A DNA stretch of 64,000 nt from an uncultured Collinsella sp. (GTDB taxonomy: Bacteria > Actinomycetota > Coriobacteriia > Coriobacteriales > Coriobacteriaceae), in the NCBI GenBank assembly GCA_902497065.1, contig CABVDH010000003.1:1-64000 (forward strand). Direction: 5' to 3'. Below are positions 55,412 through 64,000 of this stretch, piece after piece. Under the pieces are notes generated by a model. That model ran no database searches and was not told where the DNA came from. It saw only the letters and a program-made list of their open reading frames with translations. Made by a program: the position numbers and the translations under genes. Position 1 is the stretch's first letter, and the number at the start of each line of letters is the position of its first letter.

Positions 55412-56161
55412 TCACCGACCCAACATGAATTCCATCGCACGGAGGCGTTGATCGGTGTGCGTCGCAGCCCAAACATGCGAAAGCCCGAGCAGGAATGCCG
55501 CCGTATGCGGGTCGATTCGCTCGGCCATGAGCGCATCGAAGGTCATGGACATGAGGGCGCGCAGCCATGCGGTCTCACCGGTCGACACCAGTTCGGCACC
55601 TGGAACGCTCGACGCGCACGACCCGCACATGAGACCGCCCGCCTGGGGTGAAAAATACGACAGCATGGGGTCTCCGCACAGCACGCAGGCCGAAAAATCG
55701 GGTCGATAACCAACGTGCGACAGCAGCTTAAAGACATATGCCGCCACAAGTAGGTCCATATGCGCCGTGTCAAGCCCGCTGCCCACCAGGGCAAGCGCTC
55801 GCTGCGTGATGGCAAAGGTAAACGGGTCCTCGGCGTCCTCGAACGAGCACACGCGCGCAACCTCGGCGATCGCGCTTGCGGCGCAGGTCGTCTCGTAATC
55901 GGGCGCAGCGCCGAGCGGCGCCTCCATAAGCTCGGCCTGGGAAACCACGTCGAGTGACCGTCCATGTGCGAGCAGCATATCGACCGTACAGAACAGCTCG
56001 CAGCGCGCAGCCAGGCGTCCACCGGGTTTACGGGCGCCCTTTGCCACGGCACGAACCTGCCGCCCCCGCTCGTCAAGCATCGTCAAGATCAGGTCGGTCT
56101 CTTTGAGCTTCGTCTTGTCGAGGACGAGCACCTTGGTGCGATATGTCCGGGAGCCTGCCAT
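55412..56161 (-). CDS. recO: DNA repair protein RecO
   Basis: RecF-pathway mediator that loads RecA on gaps. The N-terminal OB fold contains YRTKVLVLDKTKLKETDLI and GARKPGGRLA, followed by a helical domain with a zinc site (CVLCGDP and CGSCAS). 249 aa, normal. It lies 15 bases after era. Confidence 0.92.
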   Translation of the reverse strand: MAGSRTYRTKVLVLDKTKLKETDLILTMLDERGRQVRAVAKGARKPGGRLAARCELFCTVDMLLAHGRSLDVVSQAELMEAPLGAAPDYETTCAASAIAEVARVCSFEDAEDPFTFAITQRALALVGSGLDTAHMDLLVAAYVFKLLSHVGYRPDFSACVLCGDPMLSYFSPQAGGLMCGSCASSVPGAELVSTGETAWLRALMSMTFDALMAERIDPHTAAFLLGLSHVWAATHTDQRLRAMEFMLGR

Positions 56162-56176
56162 GCGCGCCGCGCGTCC

Positions 56177-57244
56177 TTAGTCCTCGGCGTTGTAGCCAAA
56201 GCGGCGAATCTGGGCCTCGTCGTCACGCCAGCCGGCCTTGACCTTCACGTCCAGCTCCAAAAAGACCTGCGTGCCAAAGATGCGCTCAAGATCGCGACGG
56301 GCGTCGATACCGATATGCTTGATCATCTCGCCGCCCTTGCCGATGATGATGCCCTTTTGGCCCTCGCGCTCGACGCAAATGGTGGCGTGCACGCGAAGCA
56401 CCTTCTTGGTCTGCTCGAGCGCATCGCAGATCACGCCAACGGAGTGCGGGATCTCATCACGGGTGCGGCGCAAGACCTTCTCGCGCACAAACTCGGCAAC
56501 GAGCGTCTCGTCGGAAGCGTCGGTACCCATGTCCTCGGGGAACCAACGCGGACCCTCAGGCAAAAAGCGCGCAACGGTCTCGATAAATGCATCGACGTTG
56601 AAGTTCTTGACCGACGACGTCACGATCTCGTCGTCATATTCCATGAGTTCGTGGGCTGCCTTAAGCTGCTCCATGACCTGTGCGGGGTCGGCCTCATCGG
56701 CCTTGGTGAGCACCAGGACCTTCTTGGAACGAGCGTTCTTGACGCGCTCGGCAACCCAGGCGTCTCCCCTGCCGATAGGTTTGGTGGCATCAATCAAAAA
56801 CGCGACAACATCGACATCGTTCAGCTCGAACAACGCGCTCTTGTTGAGCTCGGATCCCAAGCCGTCCTTGGGCTTATGAATACCCGGGGTATCGACAAAG
56901 ACCAGCTGGTAGCCGGGGCGGTTGACGACGGCGCGCATGCGGCGGCGGGTCGTCTGGGCCACCGGCGAGGTGATGGCGACCTTTTTGCCATAGCAGGCAT
57001 TAAGCAGCGTAGACTTGCCAGCGTTGGGACGACCGACCAGGGCCACAAAGCCGCTGCGGAAACCGGGCTCAACGTCACCAAAGCCCGCGAGGTTGTCGTC
57101 CTCGTCGCACAGGGCGTCGAGTTCCTCGTCGCTCATACCCTCAAACGGGTCGAACTCCTCGACATCCTCGAGCTCCTCGGTATCCACCGCGTCCAGGGAC
57201 TCGTCGTCCAAAATCTCATCGGCAGGCTGCATATTGTCGGACAT
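56177..57244 (-). CDS. era: GTPase Era with acidic N-terminal extension
   Basis: GTPase of 30S assembly that binds the 16S rRNA 3' end. P-loop GRPNAGKS at 71-78, switch motif QTTRRRMR, DTPGIHKP, NKSD-like TKAD, and a C-terminal KH domain with IIIGKGGEMIKHIG. The first 62 residues, rich in Asp and Glu, are not part of the usual Era of about 300 residues. Next to dgk and ybeY as in many Firmicutes. Confidence 0.94.
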   Translation of the reverse strand: MSDNMQPADEILDDESLDAVDTEELEDVEEFDPFEGMSDEELDALCDEDDNLAGFGDVEPGFRSGFVALVGRPNAGKSTLLNACYGKKVAITSPVAQTTRRRMRAVVNRPGYQLVFVDTPGIHKPKDGLGSELNKSALFELNDVDVVAFLIDATKPIGRGDAWVAERVKNARSKKVLVLTKADEADPAQVMEQLKAAHELMEYDDEIVTSSVKNFNVDAFIETVARFLPEGPRWFPEDMGTDASDETLVAEFVREKVLRRTRDEIPHSVGVICDALEQTKKVLRVHATICVEREGQKGIIIGKGGEMIKHIGIDARRDLERIFGTQVFLELDVKVKAGWRDDEAQIRRFGYNAED

Positions 57245-57256
57245 GGGAATCCCTTT

Positions 57257-57634
57257 CTAAATAAAGCCGAGCGCGTGGGCAAATACCAGCAAGCCCACAA
57301 TCACGGCGGTGATGGAAAGAACGTATACGGAGGCGGCGGCGATGTCCTTCGCACGCTTGGCCAGCGGATGGAGCTCCTGGGTCGCCAGGTCGACGATGGC
57401 CTCCATGGCGGTATTGCAAAGCTCGCCGTGGATCACCAGGCCGCAACAGATGATAATCGTGGCCCACTCGGCAATGTCGAGCCCCACGATGCAGCCTGCA
57501 ATGACGGTGCACACGCCCGCCACGAGCATGACCTTAATGTTGCGCTCGGTCTTGACGGCGGTGACGAAGCCCTCCGTAGCGTAAGAAAACGACTTTAAGA
57601 AGGACGGATGGTCCTTGTTCGATCCGGGAATCAT
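57257..57634 (-). CDS. dgkA: Diacylglycerol/undecaprenol kinase
   Basis: Small three-helix membrane kinase of 125 residues. ELCNTAMEAIVDLATQELHP and LAKRAKDIAAASVYV form the DAGK signature. Gram-positive members phosphorylate undecaprenol or diacylglycerol, recycling lipids for the cell wall or phospholipids. It lies 9 bases after ybeY and 12 before era. Confidence 0.92.
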   Translation of the reverse strand: MIPGSNKDHPSFLKSFSYATEGFVTAVKTERNIKVMLVAGVCTVIAGCIVGLDIAEWATIIICCGLVIHGELCNTAMEAIVDLATQELHPLAKRAKDIAAASVYVLSITAVIVGLLVFAHALGFI

Positions 57635-57643
57635 AGACGGCTC

Positions 57644-58153
57644 CTAGTCGTGGGCGTGGTTGGTGATGGGGCCGACGTGGACTAGCTTGGGGTCCTCGCC
57701 GCGCTCGAGCGCCAGATCGCGCAGGATGGCGTCCTCGCGGGCCTCCATGACCTCGGCCTCGTCGTCCTCGATGTGGTCATAGCCCAGCAGGTGCAGCATG
57801 CCGTGAACGAGCATCAGACGACACTCGTCAGCGGGGCTATTGCCAAAACCAGGGGCCTGACGGGAAATAACCTGCGGGGCCAAGATGATATCGCCGAGCT
57901 CGAGCGTCTCATCGGCGGGAATATCCTCGTCAAAGGCCGAATCGCACTCAAACGAGAGCACATCGGTGGTGCGGTCGATACCGCGCCACTCGTGGTTGAG
58001 CTCGTGCATCTCGTCCTCGTCGACATACGAAAGGGAAATCTCGACTTCACGTTCAACGCCCTCGGCAGCAAGCACAACCTCGCAGATGTGCTCCACCTCC
58101 TGCGCGTCAAGCAGCGTATCGAGCTCGGCATCGTTGCTGATCAATACACTCAA
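57644..58153 (-). CDS. ybeY: Endoribonuclease YbeY
   Basis: Zinc-dependent rRNA maturation RNase. The metal motif HX3HX5H is H117, H121 and H127 (HGMLHLLGYDH); TDVLSFECD and GDIILAP are also typical. The start codon is TTG 58153 with GGAG five bases upstream, overlapping the phoH stop by four bases. 169 aa. Confidence 0.93.
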   Translation of the reverse strand: MSVLISNDAELDTLLDAQEVEHICEVVLAAEGVEREVEISLSYVDEDEMHELNHEWRGIDRTTDVLSFECDSAFDEDIPADETLELGDIILAPQVISRQAPGFGNSPADECRLMLVHGMLHLLGYDHIEDDEAEVMEAREDAILRDLALERGEDPKLVHVGPITNHAHD

Positions 58154-59136
58154 CGGGACTCCTTTCGGCCGCGCGAGCGCTGCTCACGCACGTCATCATA
58201 AGCATAATATGCCTCGACGATACGACCCACCAGGGCATGGCGCACCACGTCGGCGCGCTCCAGGTGCGCAAACGCCACATCGTCGACACGGCCCAAAATC
58301 TTCTCGACATCCGTCAAGCCACCACGACGACCCACCAGGTCACGCTGGCTCAGGTCGCCGGTAATCACGAACTTAGAGTTAAAGCCCAAGCGCGTCAGGA
58401 ACATCTTCATCTGCTCGGGCGTGGTATTTTGCGCCTCGTCGAGCACCACGAAGGCATCGCTCAGCGTGCGGCCGCGCATGTAGGCAAGCGGGGCGATCTC
58501 GATCACGCCGCGCTCCATAAGCTCATCGGTGCGCTCGCGATCCATCATGTCAAAAAGGGCGTCGTAGAGCGGACGCATGTAGGGATCGATCTTTTCCTCA
58601 AGAGTACCGGGCAAAAAGCCCAGATTCTCCCCCGCCTCGACAACCGGACGCGTCAAGATCAGACGGCCCACCTCGTGACGCTTGAGCGCGGCAACGGCGA
58701 GCGCCATGGCCAGATAGGACTTACCGGTACCGGCAGGACCCAAGCCAAAGGTGATGGTATGCGAGCGAATGGCATCCACATAGCGCTTTTGCCCGAGCGT
58801 CTTGGGACGAATGACACGGCCGCGATACGAAAGCAGCACGTCATCGCGAAGCGACGTAGCCTCGTGCTCACCGTCGCGCAGAACGGCCAGACAGCGCGAG
58901 ACATCGTCGGCAGAAAGCGTGCGCCCGGCAGCAGCCTCACGAAAGGCATGTTCGAAAAAACGCGCCACGAGTTCGACCTCATCCGGGTCACCGCTCACGG
59001 CGATGCTATCGCCACGGGCGACCACATGGGCGCGCACCAAGTTCTCGAGTGCACGAAGGACGCCGTCGCCGGCGCCCAAAACGCGCGAGGGGTCGATACC
59101 CTCGGGAACGGTAAGTCTAATCTTCGAGGCTTCCAT
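58150..59136 (-). CDS. phoH: PhoH family ATPase
   Basis: Single-domain P-loop ATPase, often linked to RNA metabolism with YbeY. Walker A GPAGTGKS at 133-140, Walker B AFVVLDEAQNTT, and GDLSQRDLVG. An N-terminal KH-like segment (10-100) precedes it. ATG 59136 follows GGGAGG; the longer frame lies inside mtaB. 328 aa, overlapping mtaB by 20 bases. Confidence 0.92.
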   Translation of the reverse strand: MEASKIRLTVPEGIDPSRVLGAGDGVLRALENLVRAHVVARGDSIAVSGDPDEVELVARFFEHAFREAAAGRTLSADDVSRCLAVLRDGEHEATSLRDDVLLSYRGRVIRPKTLGQKRYVDAIRSHTITFGLGPAGTGKSYLAMALAVAALKRHEVGRLILTRPVVEAGENLGFLPGTLEEKIDPYMRPLYDALFDMMDRERTDELMERGVIEIAPLAYMRGRTLSDAFVVLDEAQNTTPEQMKMFLTRLGFNSKFVITGDLSQRDLVGRRGGLTDVEKILGRVDDVAFAHLERADVVRHALVGRIVEAYYAYDDVREQRSRGRKESR

Positions 59137-60409
59137 GAACCTCCCTGCGCGCATGGACCAAGCCGGAATCATCGACTCCGATGATAGCAACATCGAGCAG
59201 GCACGGGGCTGTGAGTCCACAGGTATCGTCAAGACGGGCATGATGGAACGAGCCGAGCGTCAGGTTGTCGCCATACTCGAGCACGGCACGCTCGACAGTG
59301 CCCACGCGACGACGAGCGTCGGCAATAGCGAGCTCCTGCGCGGCGACCCGCATACGGCGGCTGCGCTCGGCCATAACCTCGGGCGGCACTTGGTCGGGCA
59401 TGTCGGCAGCAAGGGTACCGGGACGCTTGCTATAGCGGAACACGTGCATACGCGAGAAACCCACACGGCGGCACAGCGCCAGCGACTCCTCGAATTCCTC
59501 GTCCGTCTCACCGGGAAAACCGACGATAACGTCGCACGAAAGAGACGCCTGCGGCAGGTTGGCGCGAATCATGCGCACCGTGTCCTCGAAGGCCTCGGCG
59601 CTATAGGGGCGGCCCATGCGATGCAGGGTCGCCGTGCAGCCGGACTGCACGGGCAGGTGCAAAAACGGGGCGATGCGCTGCGGATAGCGCGCCATAACCT
59701 TAAGCAGGCGCTCAGAGATATCCATGGGCTCGACCGAGGAAATGCGCACATGCGGAATAGACGTGCGCTCCATGATGGCCTCGAGCAGCTCATCGATTTC
59801 GACATGCTCGTCGGTCGCGCTCTTGCCATCGTAGGCACCCAGGTTCACACCGGTCAGCACCACCTCGGGCACGCCGGCCTCCTGGGCCTCGCGAACTTGC
59901 TCGAGCACGGACTCGACGGGCACGGAACGCTCGGGGCCGCGCGCCTTCCACACAATGCAATAGGTGCAGCGATGGTTGCAGCCATCCTGAATCTTCACGC
60001 CCAGGCGAGAGCGACCGAGCGCATCGACCACCTCGCCATCGCTGCAGGCGGGAACGCTATCGGACTCAACGCCCAGCACCTCGCAGACGCGCTCGGCGAC
60101 GTCAATCTTGGACGGTTCGGCGATCACGCGATCCGAAAGCTCCAACAGCTCCTCGGGATGCAAATTGACCACGCAACCGGTCACGAGCACATAGGGCTCG
60201 TTTGGATAGGCCAGCGCATGGCGAACGGCCTTACGGGTCTTGGCCTCGGCCTCGCCCGTAACGGCACAGGTGTTAATGACGATCAGCTCTGCATCCTGAG
60301 GCTCCACCATTGCAAAGCCCAGGCGCATAAGATCGGCAGTGATACGGTCGGACTCAACCCGGTTGACGCGGCAGCCGAGGTTGACGACAGAGATATGAGG
60401 TGCGAGCAC
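59117..60409 (-). CDS. mtaB: tRNA t6A37 methylthiotransferase MtaB
   Basis: Radical-SAM methylthiotransferase forming ms2t6A. VVNLGCRVNRVESD and NTCAVTGEAEAKTRK are the MtaB form of the UPF0004 domain; the SAM motif is IQDGCNHRCTYCIVWKARG. 430 aa with a short TRAM-like end. GTG 60409 has AAGGAG upstream, nine bases after dnaJ. MtaB after dnaJ is a common Gram-positive order. Confidence 0.93.
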   Translation of the reverse strand: MLAPHISVVNLGCRVNRVESDRITADLMRLGFAMVEPQDAELIVINTCAVTGEAEAKTRKAVRHALAYPNEPYVLVTGCVVNLHPEELLELSDRVIAEPSKIDVAERVCEVLGVESDSVPACSDGEVVDALGRSRLGVKIQDGCNHRCTYCIVWKARGPERSVPVESVLEQVREAQEAGVPEVVLTGVNLGAYDGKSATDEHVEIDELLEAIMERTSIPHVRISSVEPMDISERLLKVMARYPQRIAPFLHLPVQSGCTATLHRMGRPYSAEAFEDTVRMIRANLPQASLSCDVIVGFPGETDEEFEESLALCRRVGFSRMHVFRYSKRPGTLAADMPDQVPPEVMAERSRRMRVAAQELAIADARRRVGTVERAVLEYGDNLTLGSFHHARLDDTCGLTAPCLLDVAIIGVDDSGLVHARREVHGSLED

Positions 60410-60418
60410 GCGGGCTCC

Positions 60419-61567
60419 TTAATCGAGGATATCGTCGAGGGCACTCTTGATACGGTCGGTCACCGACTTCTTACCGGAAGCGACGTCATCGCCCATCTCA
60501 TCGGCAAAAGCGCGGAGCAGCTCGCGTTGCTTATTGGAAAGATTGGTGGGAACGACCACGCGCAGTTGCACGATCAAGCGGCCACGCGAACCGCCACCGC
60601 CAATGCGCGGCATGCCGTAATTATTGACGCTCACGGTGTCACCGTACTGGGCGCCGGCGGGAACCGTCACCTTGACGACCTCGTCGGGCATAATGCCCTC
60701 GACCTCGATCTCGCAGCCAAGCGCAGCCTGCGCAATCGAGATATCGCTCAGGAGGTACAGGTCGTCACCGTTGCGCTTAAAACGCTCGTGGTCGGCAACA
60801 CGAACGTTGACGATCAGGTCGCCCGAGGGCTCACCGCGAAGGCCTGCCTCGCCAAAGCCGCTCACGCGCAGCTGGCGACCGGTCGAAACGCCGGCGGGGA
60901 TATCGATGTCGATCTTTTCGTGCGAAGGTGTGCGGCCCTGACCGTCGCAGGTCTCGCAGGGATGGTCGATGACCGTGCCCTCACCGTGGCAGTCGGGGCA
61001 AGGCGAAGAGGACTGAACCTGGCCCAGGAACGAGCGCTGGACCGTCGTGACATAGCCTGTGCCGTGGCAGTGGCTGCACTGCTTTTCCTGTGCGCCCTCG
61101 GCCCTACCAGTGCCGTTACAATCCTCGCAGGGGGCAAGGCGGTCATAGCTGATCGTCTTTTTGCAACCGAGCGCCGCCTCCTCAAGGGTCACCGAAAGGG
61201 AGATCGCCATATCGCGGCCGCGACGACGCTCACGGCGATTTCGGGCGCCACCGCCGGCACCGCCGCCAAAGAACGACGAGAAGAGGTCGTCCATGCCCAT
61301 GCCGCCAAAGATATCGTTGATATCGACGTAGCCCGAACCACCAGGGCCGTCCGCGGTGCCGTAACGGTCGTAGTTAGCACGCTTCTGCTCGTCGGAAAGA
61401 ACGGAATAAGCCTCGTTGAGCTCTTTGAACTTGGCCTCGGCCTCGGGGTCGTCCGAAACATCCGGGTGTACGGTACGGGCCTTCTTTAGAAACGCGCGCT
61501 TAATCGTCCGCGCATCGGCATCCTTGTCGACGCCAAGTACCTCGTAGTAATCCCTATTTTCCGACAC
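60419..61567 (-). CDS. dnaJ: Chaperone protein DnaJ
   Basis: Hsp40 partner of DnaK. J domain with HPD at 34-36, a Gly-rich segment (about 75-110), four zinc-finger CxxCxGxG motifs (about 145-205) and the two C-terminal substrate-binding domains. 382 aa, normal. No grpE or dnaK lies next to it. Confidence 0.95.
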   Translation of the reverse strand: MSENRDYYEVLGVDKDADARTIKRAFLKKARTVHPDVSDDPEAEAKFKELNEAYSVLSDEQKRANYDRYGTADGPGGSGYVDINDIFGGMGMDDLFSSFFGGGAGGGARNRRERRRGRDMAISLSVTLEEAALGCKKTISYDRLAPCEDCNGTGRAEGAQEKQCSHCHGTGYVTTVQRSFLGQVQSSSPCPDCHGEGTVIDHPCETCDGQGRTPSHEKIDIDIPAGVSTGRQLRVSGFGEAGLRGEPSGDLIVNVRVADHERFKRNGDDLYLLSDISIAQAALGCEIEVEGIMPDEVVKVTVPAGAQYGDTVSVNNYGMPRIGGGGSRGRLIVQLRVVVPTNLSNKQRELLRAFADEMGDDVASGKKSVTDRIKSALDDILD

Positions 61568-61648
61568 GACCGAATCCTTCCGACTTTCATTATTGTCACA
61601 GTGCGTCCTATACCCAAGCTAGGCCGGCCGCAAACAGAGGGCTAGATG

Positions 61649-62752
61649 TTATTGCATTGCGTAGGGCGAAAGCATGGCACGTTGCGAGCAGCTCGCAAAC
61701 CAAACCGACACGAGCGCGAACATAAATCCGTTGGCAAAACCGTTGGCAAACTGCATCGCGCCGCGCTTCCACCACAGCAGGCTGCGGTGCAGCACGCCGT
61801 CCGAGACCACCATGAAAAGGCCCATGGCAAACGGAATAAAGCACATCACGGCAAAGGCCGAGAACACGCCCGATATGGCCGACAGCACCAAAAACGGCGC
61901 CACGATGCCCATCAGGTAAAAACCGGTACGGGCCTTGCCTTCCAGACGCTCGGCCTCAACATGGGCACGGCCGACAAGATCGCCGCCCGAGGCACCGTTG
62001 GTGCCGGCGTGACCCATGCCGCCAATGCGGACCTCGTCGCCATCGTGCGTGCCGGCAGGAAACTCAATTGTCTGCTCGGAGGTCACACGGGTTCGACCGC
62101 TGCCGCCGCAATCGGGACAGGGGTCGGCGACGACCTTACCGGAACCTCCGCACTCGGGGCAGACCGACTGGAACGTGCCGGCACCGAACAGGAAGGACAG
62201 GTCGACGTCGATGTGGCCGCGACCGCCGCAGCTCGGACAGGTATGTGCATGCTCGGACGAAACAGAACCCGAGCCTCCGCAGTGACCACAGGTATCGAAG
62301 CGCGTATAGCGAACGGTCTTGCGGGCACCGCCCTTGGCCTCCTTGGCGTCGAGCTTAATATCGACGACCACGTTGGCGCCGTTCTCGGGATTATAGGCAG
62401 CCTGCCCGCGACGCGGCTGGCCCCAGGCGCCCCCGAAGGGGAAACCGCCGTCAAAGGGATTGCCGTAACCGGCGCTGCCGGCGTAGCCGCCGCCATAGGG
62501 CGAAGCCGTAGGAGCGCCGGCGAAGGGGTTGCCCGAACGCATGGCGTCGTAGCGCGAACGCTTCTGCTCGTCCGAAAGCACGGCGTAGGCCTCGGAAACC
62601 TCTTTAAACTTTTCCTCGGCATCCGGCTCTTTGTTGACGTCCGGATGGAGCTTGCGGGCCTTTTGCTGGAAGGCCTTTTGAATATCACGCGAGGTGGCGT
62701 CCTTGGAGACACCCAAAATCTCGTAGTAATCTTTTTCGTTCATCGTCGCCAT
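61649..62752 (-). CDS. DnaJ-like protein with C-terminal membrane helices
   Basis: J domain with HPD at 36-38, a long Gly/Pro/Tyr-rich region (about 75-125) and four CxxCxGxG repeats (about 155-220), then only one short beta-domain segment ([16 protein letters not shown]). In place of the second C-terminal domain there are about three hydrophobic helices (about 278-360). It would display its zinc-finger J protein on the cytoplasmic membrane face. ATG 62752 follows AGGAGG. 367 aa. Confidence 0.85.
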   Translation of the reverse strand: MATMNEKDYYEILGVSKDATSRDIQKAFQQKARKLHPDVNKEPDAEEKFKEVSEAYAVLSDEQKRSRYDAMRSGNPFAGAPTASPYGGGYAGSAGYGNPFDGGFPFGGAWGQPRRGQAAYNPENGANVVVDIKLDAKEAKGGARKTVRYTRFDTCGHCGGSGSVSSEHAHTCPSCGGRGHIDVDLSFLFGAGTFQSVCPECGGSGKVVADPCPDCGGSGRTRVTSEQTIEFPAGTHDGDEVRIGGMGHAGTNGASGGDLVGRAHVEAERLEGKARTGFYLMGIVAPFLVLSAISGVFSAFAVMCFIPFAMGLFMVVSDGVLHRSLLWWKRGAMQFANGFANGFMFALVSVWFASCSQRAMLSPYAMQ

Positions 62753-62810
62753 GCGCGGCAACCTCCTGCTCACAGCAGCGTATATATTCCGGTAATTCTA
62801 CCCGAGCGGC

Positions 62811-64000
62811 CTAAGCTAGATCCCAAAACAGCTCGAACAGAACATTTCCATCGAGCCAGCCCAGGTGGGTCGGCGCCAGGCGGGCACAGGAGCGGCCAGC
62901 GATGACATCGACAGAGGAGATAGGCTCCGCATGAGTATCACCGTGCTCGGGCACCCAAGCGGCAAGCCCAAGCTCAAGAGCGCGGTCACAAACCGCTGTC
63001 AGCTCCTCAGCAGGGATGGCACGAGCCGCGCGAACCAAAAGGTCGGATGCAACACCGCGCGTCATGCGACAAGCGAGCATCAGGTCCTCGGCTGCCGCCT
63101 CGCGATGCGCCAAGTACTCGGCCTCAAACGTCGTCGCGCCATCATCACGTTGCACCAGACGCACGCGGTGAAAGTCACCACGGGGGGCCACGCCGGGAAA
63201 CAGTCCAGCCAAGCGATCGAAATCCTCGGCATCGAGCATACCAGCGGCCGAACGACCCAAACCCAAATAGCCCTGACCAGTCCAGTAGGCGATATTATGA
63301 GAGCATTCATGCCCATCGAGCGCGTAGCTCGCCACCTCATACGGATGGTAGCCCGCCGAACTCAGCCGCTCGCGCGCAACGTCCATGCATGCGGCTTGGA
63401 AATCCTCATCGGGCTCAAGCGACTCGTCACGGCACGCCATGCGGTAAAGCGGCGTACCCTCCTCGAGCGTGAGCGGATAGACCGACACATGATGCGGAGC
63501 CGCCGCCAGCACGCCATCGAGCGTGCTCTTCCAACTCGTTGCGGTCTGTCCGGGAAGTCCACACATAAGGTCGCACGACACGTCAAGCCCAGCGTTCTTG
63601 ACCGTCGCGATGGCAGCGAGCGCCCGATCGGCATCGTGAATACGGCCAATCGCAGCAAGCTCGTCGTTGTCGAGGGTTTGGACTCCCAGAGAAATGCGCG
63701 TGACGCCCACCCCGGCAAGCGCCGCGTTGAGCTGCGAAGTCAACGACTCAGGATTAGCCTCGCAGGTAAACTCAACGGGCTTACACCATGCAGAGATACG
63801 CCGGGCGAGTTCTACCAGACGCTCCCCCGCCAGCGACGGCGTGCCGCCGCCAACATAGACGGTGCGGACCTGTGCAAGCGCCCCGGCGTCTCCAAAGGCA
63901 TCGAGCCGCGCATGCAGTTGCTCAAAATAGGCATCGAGCGCAGCACCCAGGTCGCACGGAGCGAAGCTGCGCGAATCAAAGTCGCAATAGCGGCATTTTT
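62811..64000 (-). CDS. hemW: Radical SAM heme chaperone HemW-like protein, 5' end outside the window
   Basis: Coproporphyrinogen-dehydrogenase-like protein; HemW-type members insert heme rather than oxidise coproporphyrinogen. The frame is open to the window end and reads CRYCDFDSRSF (the last two cysteines of the SAM motif), then VYVGGGTPSL, EANPES, RISLGVQTLD, GLPGQT and the HemW C-terminal domain. An internal TTG at 63743 is not the start. About 20 N-terminal residues are missing. Confidence 0.9.
   Translation of the reverse strand, partial: KCRYCDFDSRSFAPCDLGAALDAYFEQLHARLDAFGDAGALAQVRTVYVGGGTPSLAGERLVELARRISAWCKPVEFTCEANPESLTSQLNAALAGVGVTRISLGVQTLDNDELAAIGRIHDADRALAAIATVKNAGLDVSCDLMCGLPGQTATSWKSTLDGVLAAAPHHVSVYPLTLEEGTPLYRMACRDESLEPDEDFQAACMDVARERLSSAGYHPYEVASYALDGHECSHNIAYWTGQGYLGLGRSAAGMLDAEDFDRLAGLFPGVAPRGDFHRVRLVQRDDGATTFEAEYLAHREAAAEDLMLACRMTRGVASDLLVRAARAIPAEELTAVCDRALELGLAAWVPEHGDTHAEPISSVDVIAGRSCARLAPTHLGWLDGNVLFELFWDLA

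Noticed and set aside
58802..61489. 895-codon plus-strand frame opposite phoH, mtaB and dnaJ
   Set aside because: Spans three well-supported minus-strand genes; no ribosome site, no family motif.

Overview
The window is bacterial, GC-rich and densely coded, and it looks like a chromosome segment from the Coriobacteriia, most probably Collinsella or a close relative. This assignment is inferred from base composition, from actinobacterial pairs such as a GarA/OdhI-like FHA protein next to an FtsR-like MerR regulator, and from Gram-positive SOS boxes; no database was searched.

Layout. Positions 1-71 hold the 3' end of a tmRNA (or tRNA) and its terminator. Positions 103-17159 are one long plus-strand run of housekeeping genes: ABC-F ATPase, site-2 protease, scpA-scpB-rluB, cmk-plsC-ispH-DUF512-der-plsY-gpsA, rpe, a cysteine desulfurase, a NIF3 protein, a zinc-ribbon protein and coaBC. 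The run ends at a tRNA-Pro(GGG). Positions 17360-22260 are an accessory region beside that tRNA. It contains a truncated DUF6273 fragment, a thioredoxin-like remnant, a broken secreted peptide, a small membrane protein, an exonuclease remnant, a lipoprotein-sized membrane protein and a fused permease-ATPase ABC protein; together these suggest a decaying bacteriocin-type locus. Positions 22386-30434 hold a CDP-alcohol phosphotransferase, the FHA and FtsR-like genes, apt, an NlpC/P60 hydrolase, degV, a DUF1836 regulator, trxB and a glycolipid-type glycosyltransferase.

From 30962 most genes are on the minus strand: dut, nrdR, and a LysM protein divergent from lexA (plus strand, followed by an acyltransferase-like membrane protein), then hflX-miaA-miaB-spoVS-GHKL ATPase-rny, recX-recA, cinA-pgsA-rimO-yajQ-rodZ-like-ftsK-rnj, pnp-rpsO, and recO-era-dgk-ybeY-phoH-mtaB-dnaJ-dnaJ-like-hemW (cut by the window end). 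The content covers RNA decay (rny, rnj, pnp, ybeY), SOS response and recombination (lexA, recA, recX, recO), ribosome assembly GTPases (der, era, hflX), tRNA and ribosome modification (miaA, miaB, mtaB, rimO) and phospholipid synthesis (plsC, plsY, gpsA, pgsA, dgk).

The most unusual signal is non-coding. Four long, near-perfect hairpins (33-40 bp arms) lie in two intergenic gaps, 30448-30806 and 52139-52552. Within each gap the two hairpins have unrelated arms but share the loop sequence, in opposite orientations: an identical 36-nt core in the first gap, and a 69-nt core with compensatory base-pair changes in the second. A second regulatory signal is a 31-bp motif shared by the degV promoter and the promoter of the neighbouring DUF1836 gene.
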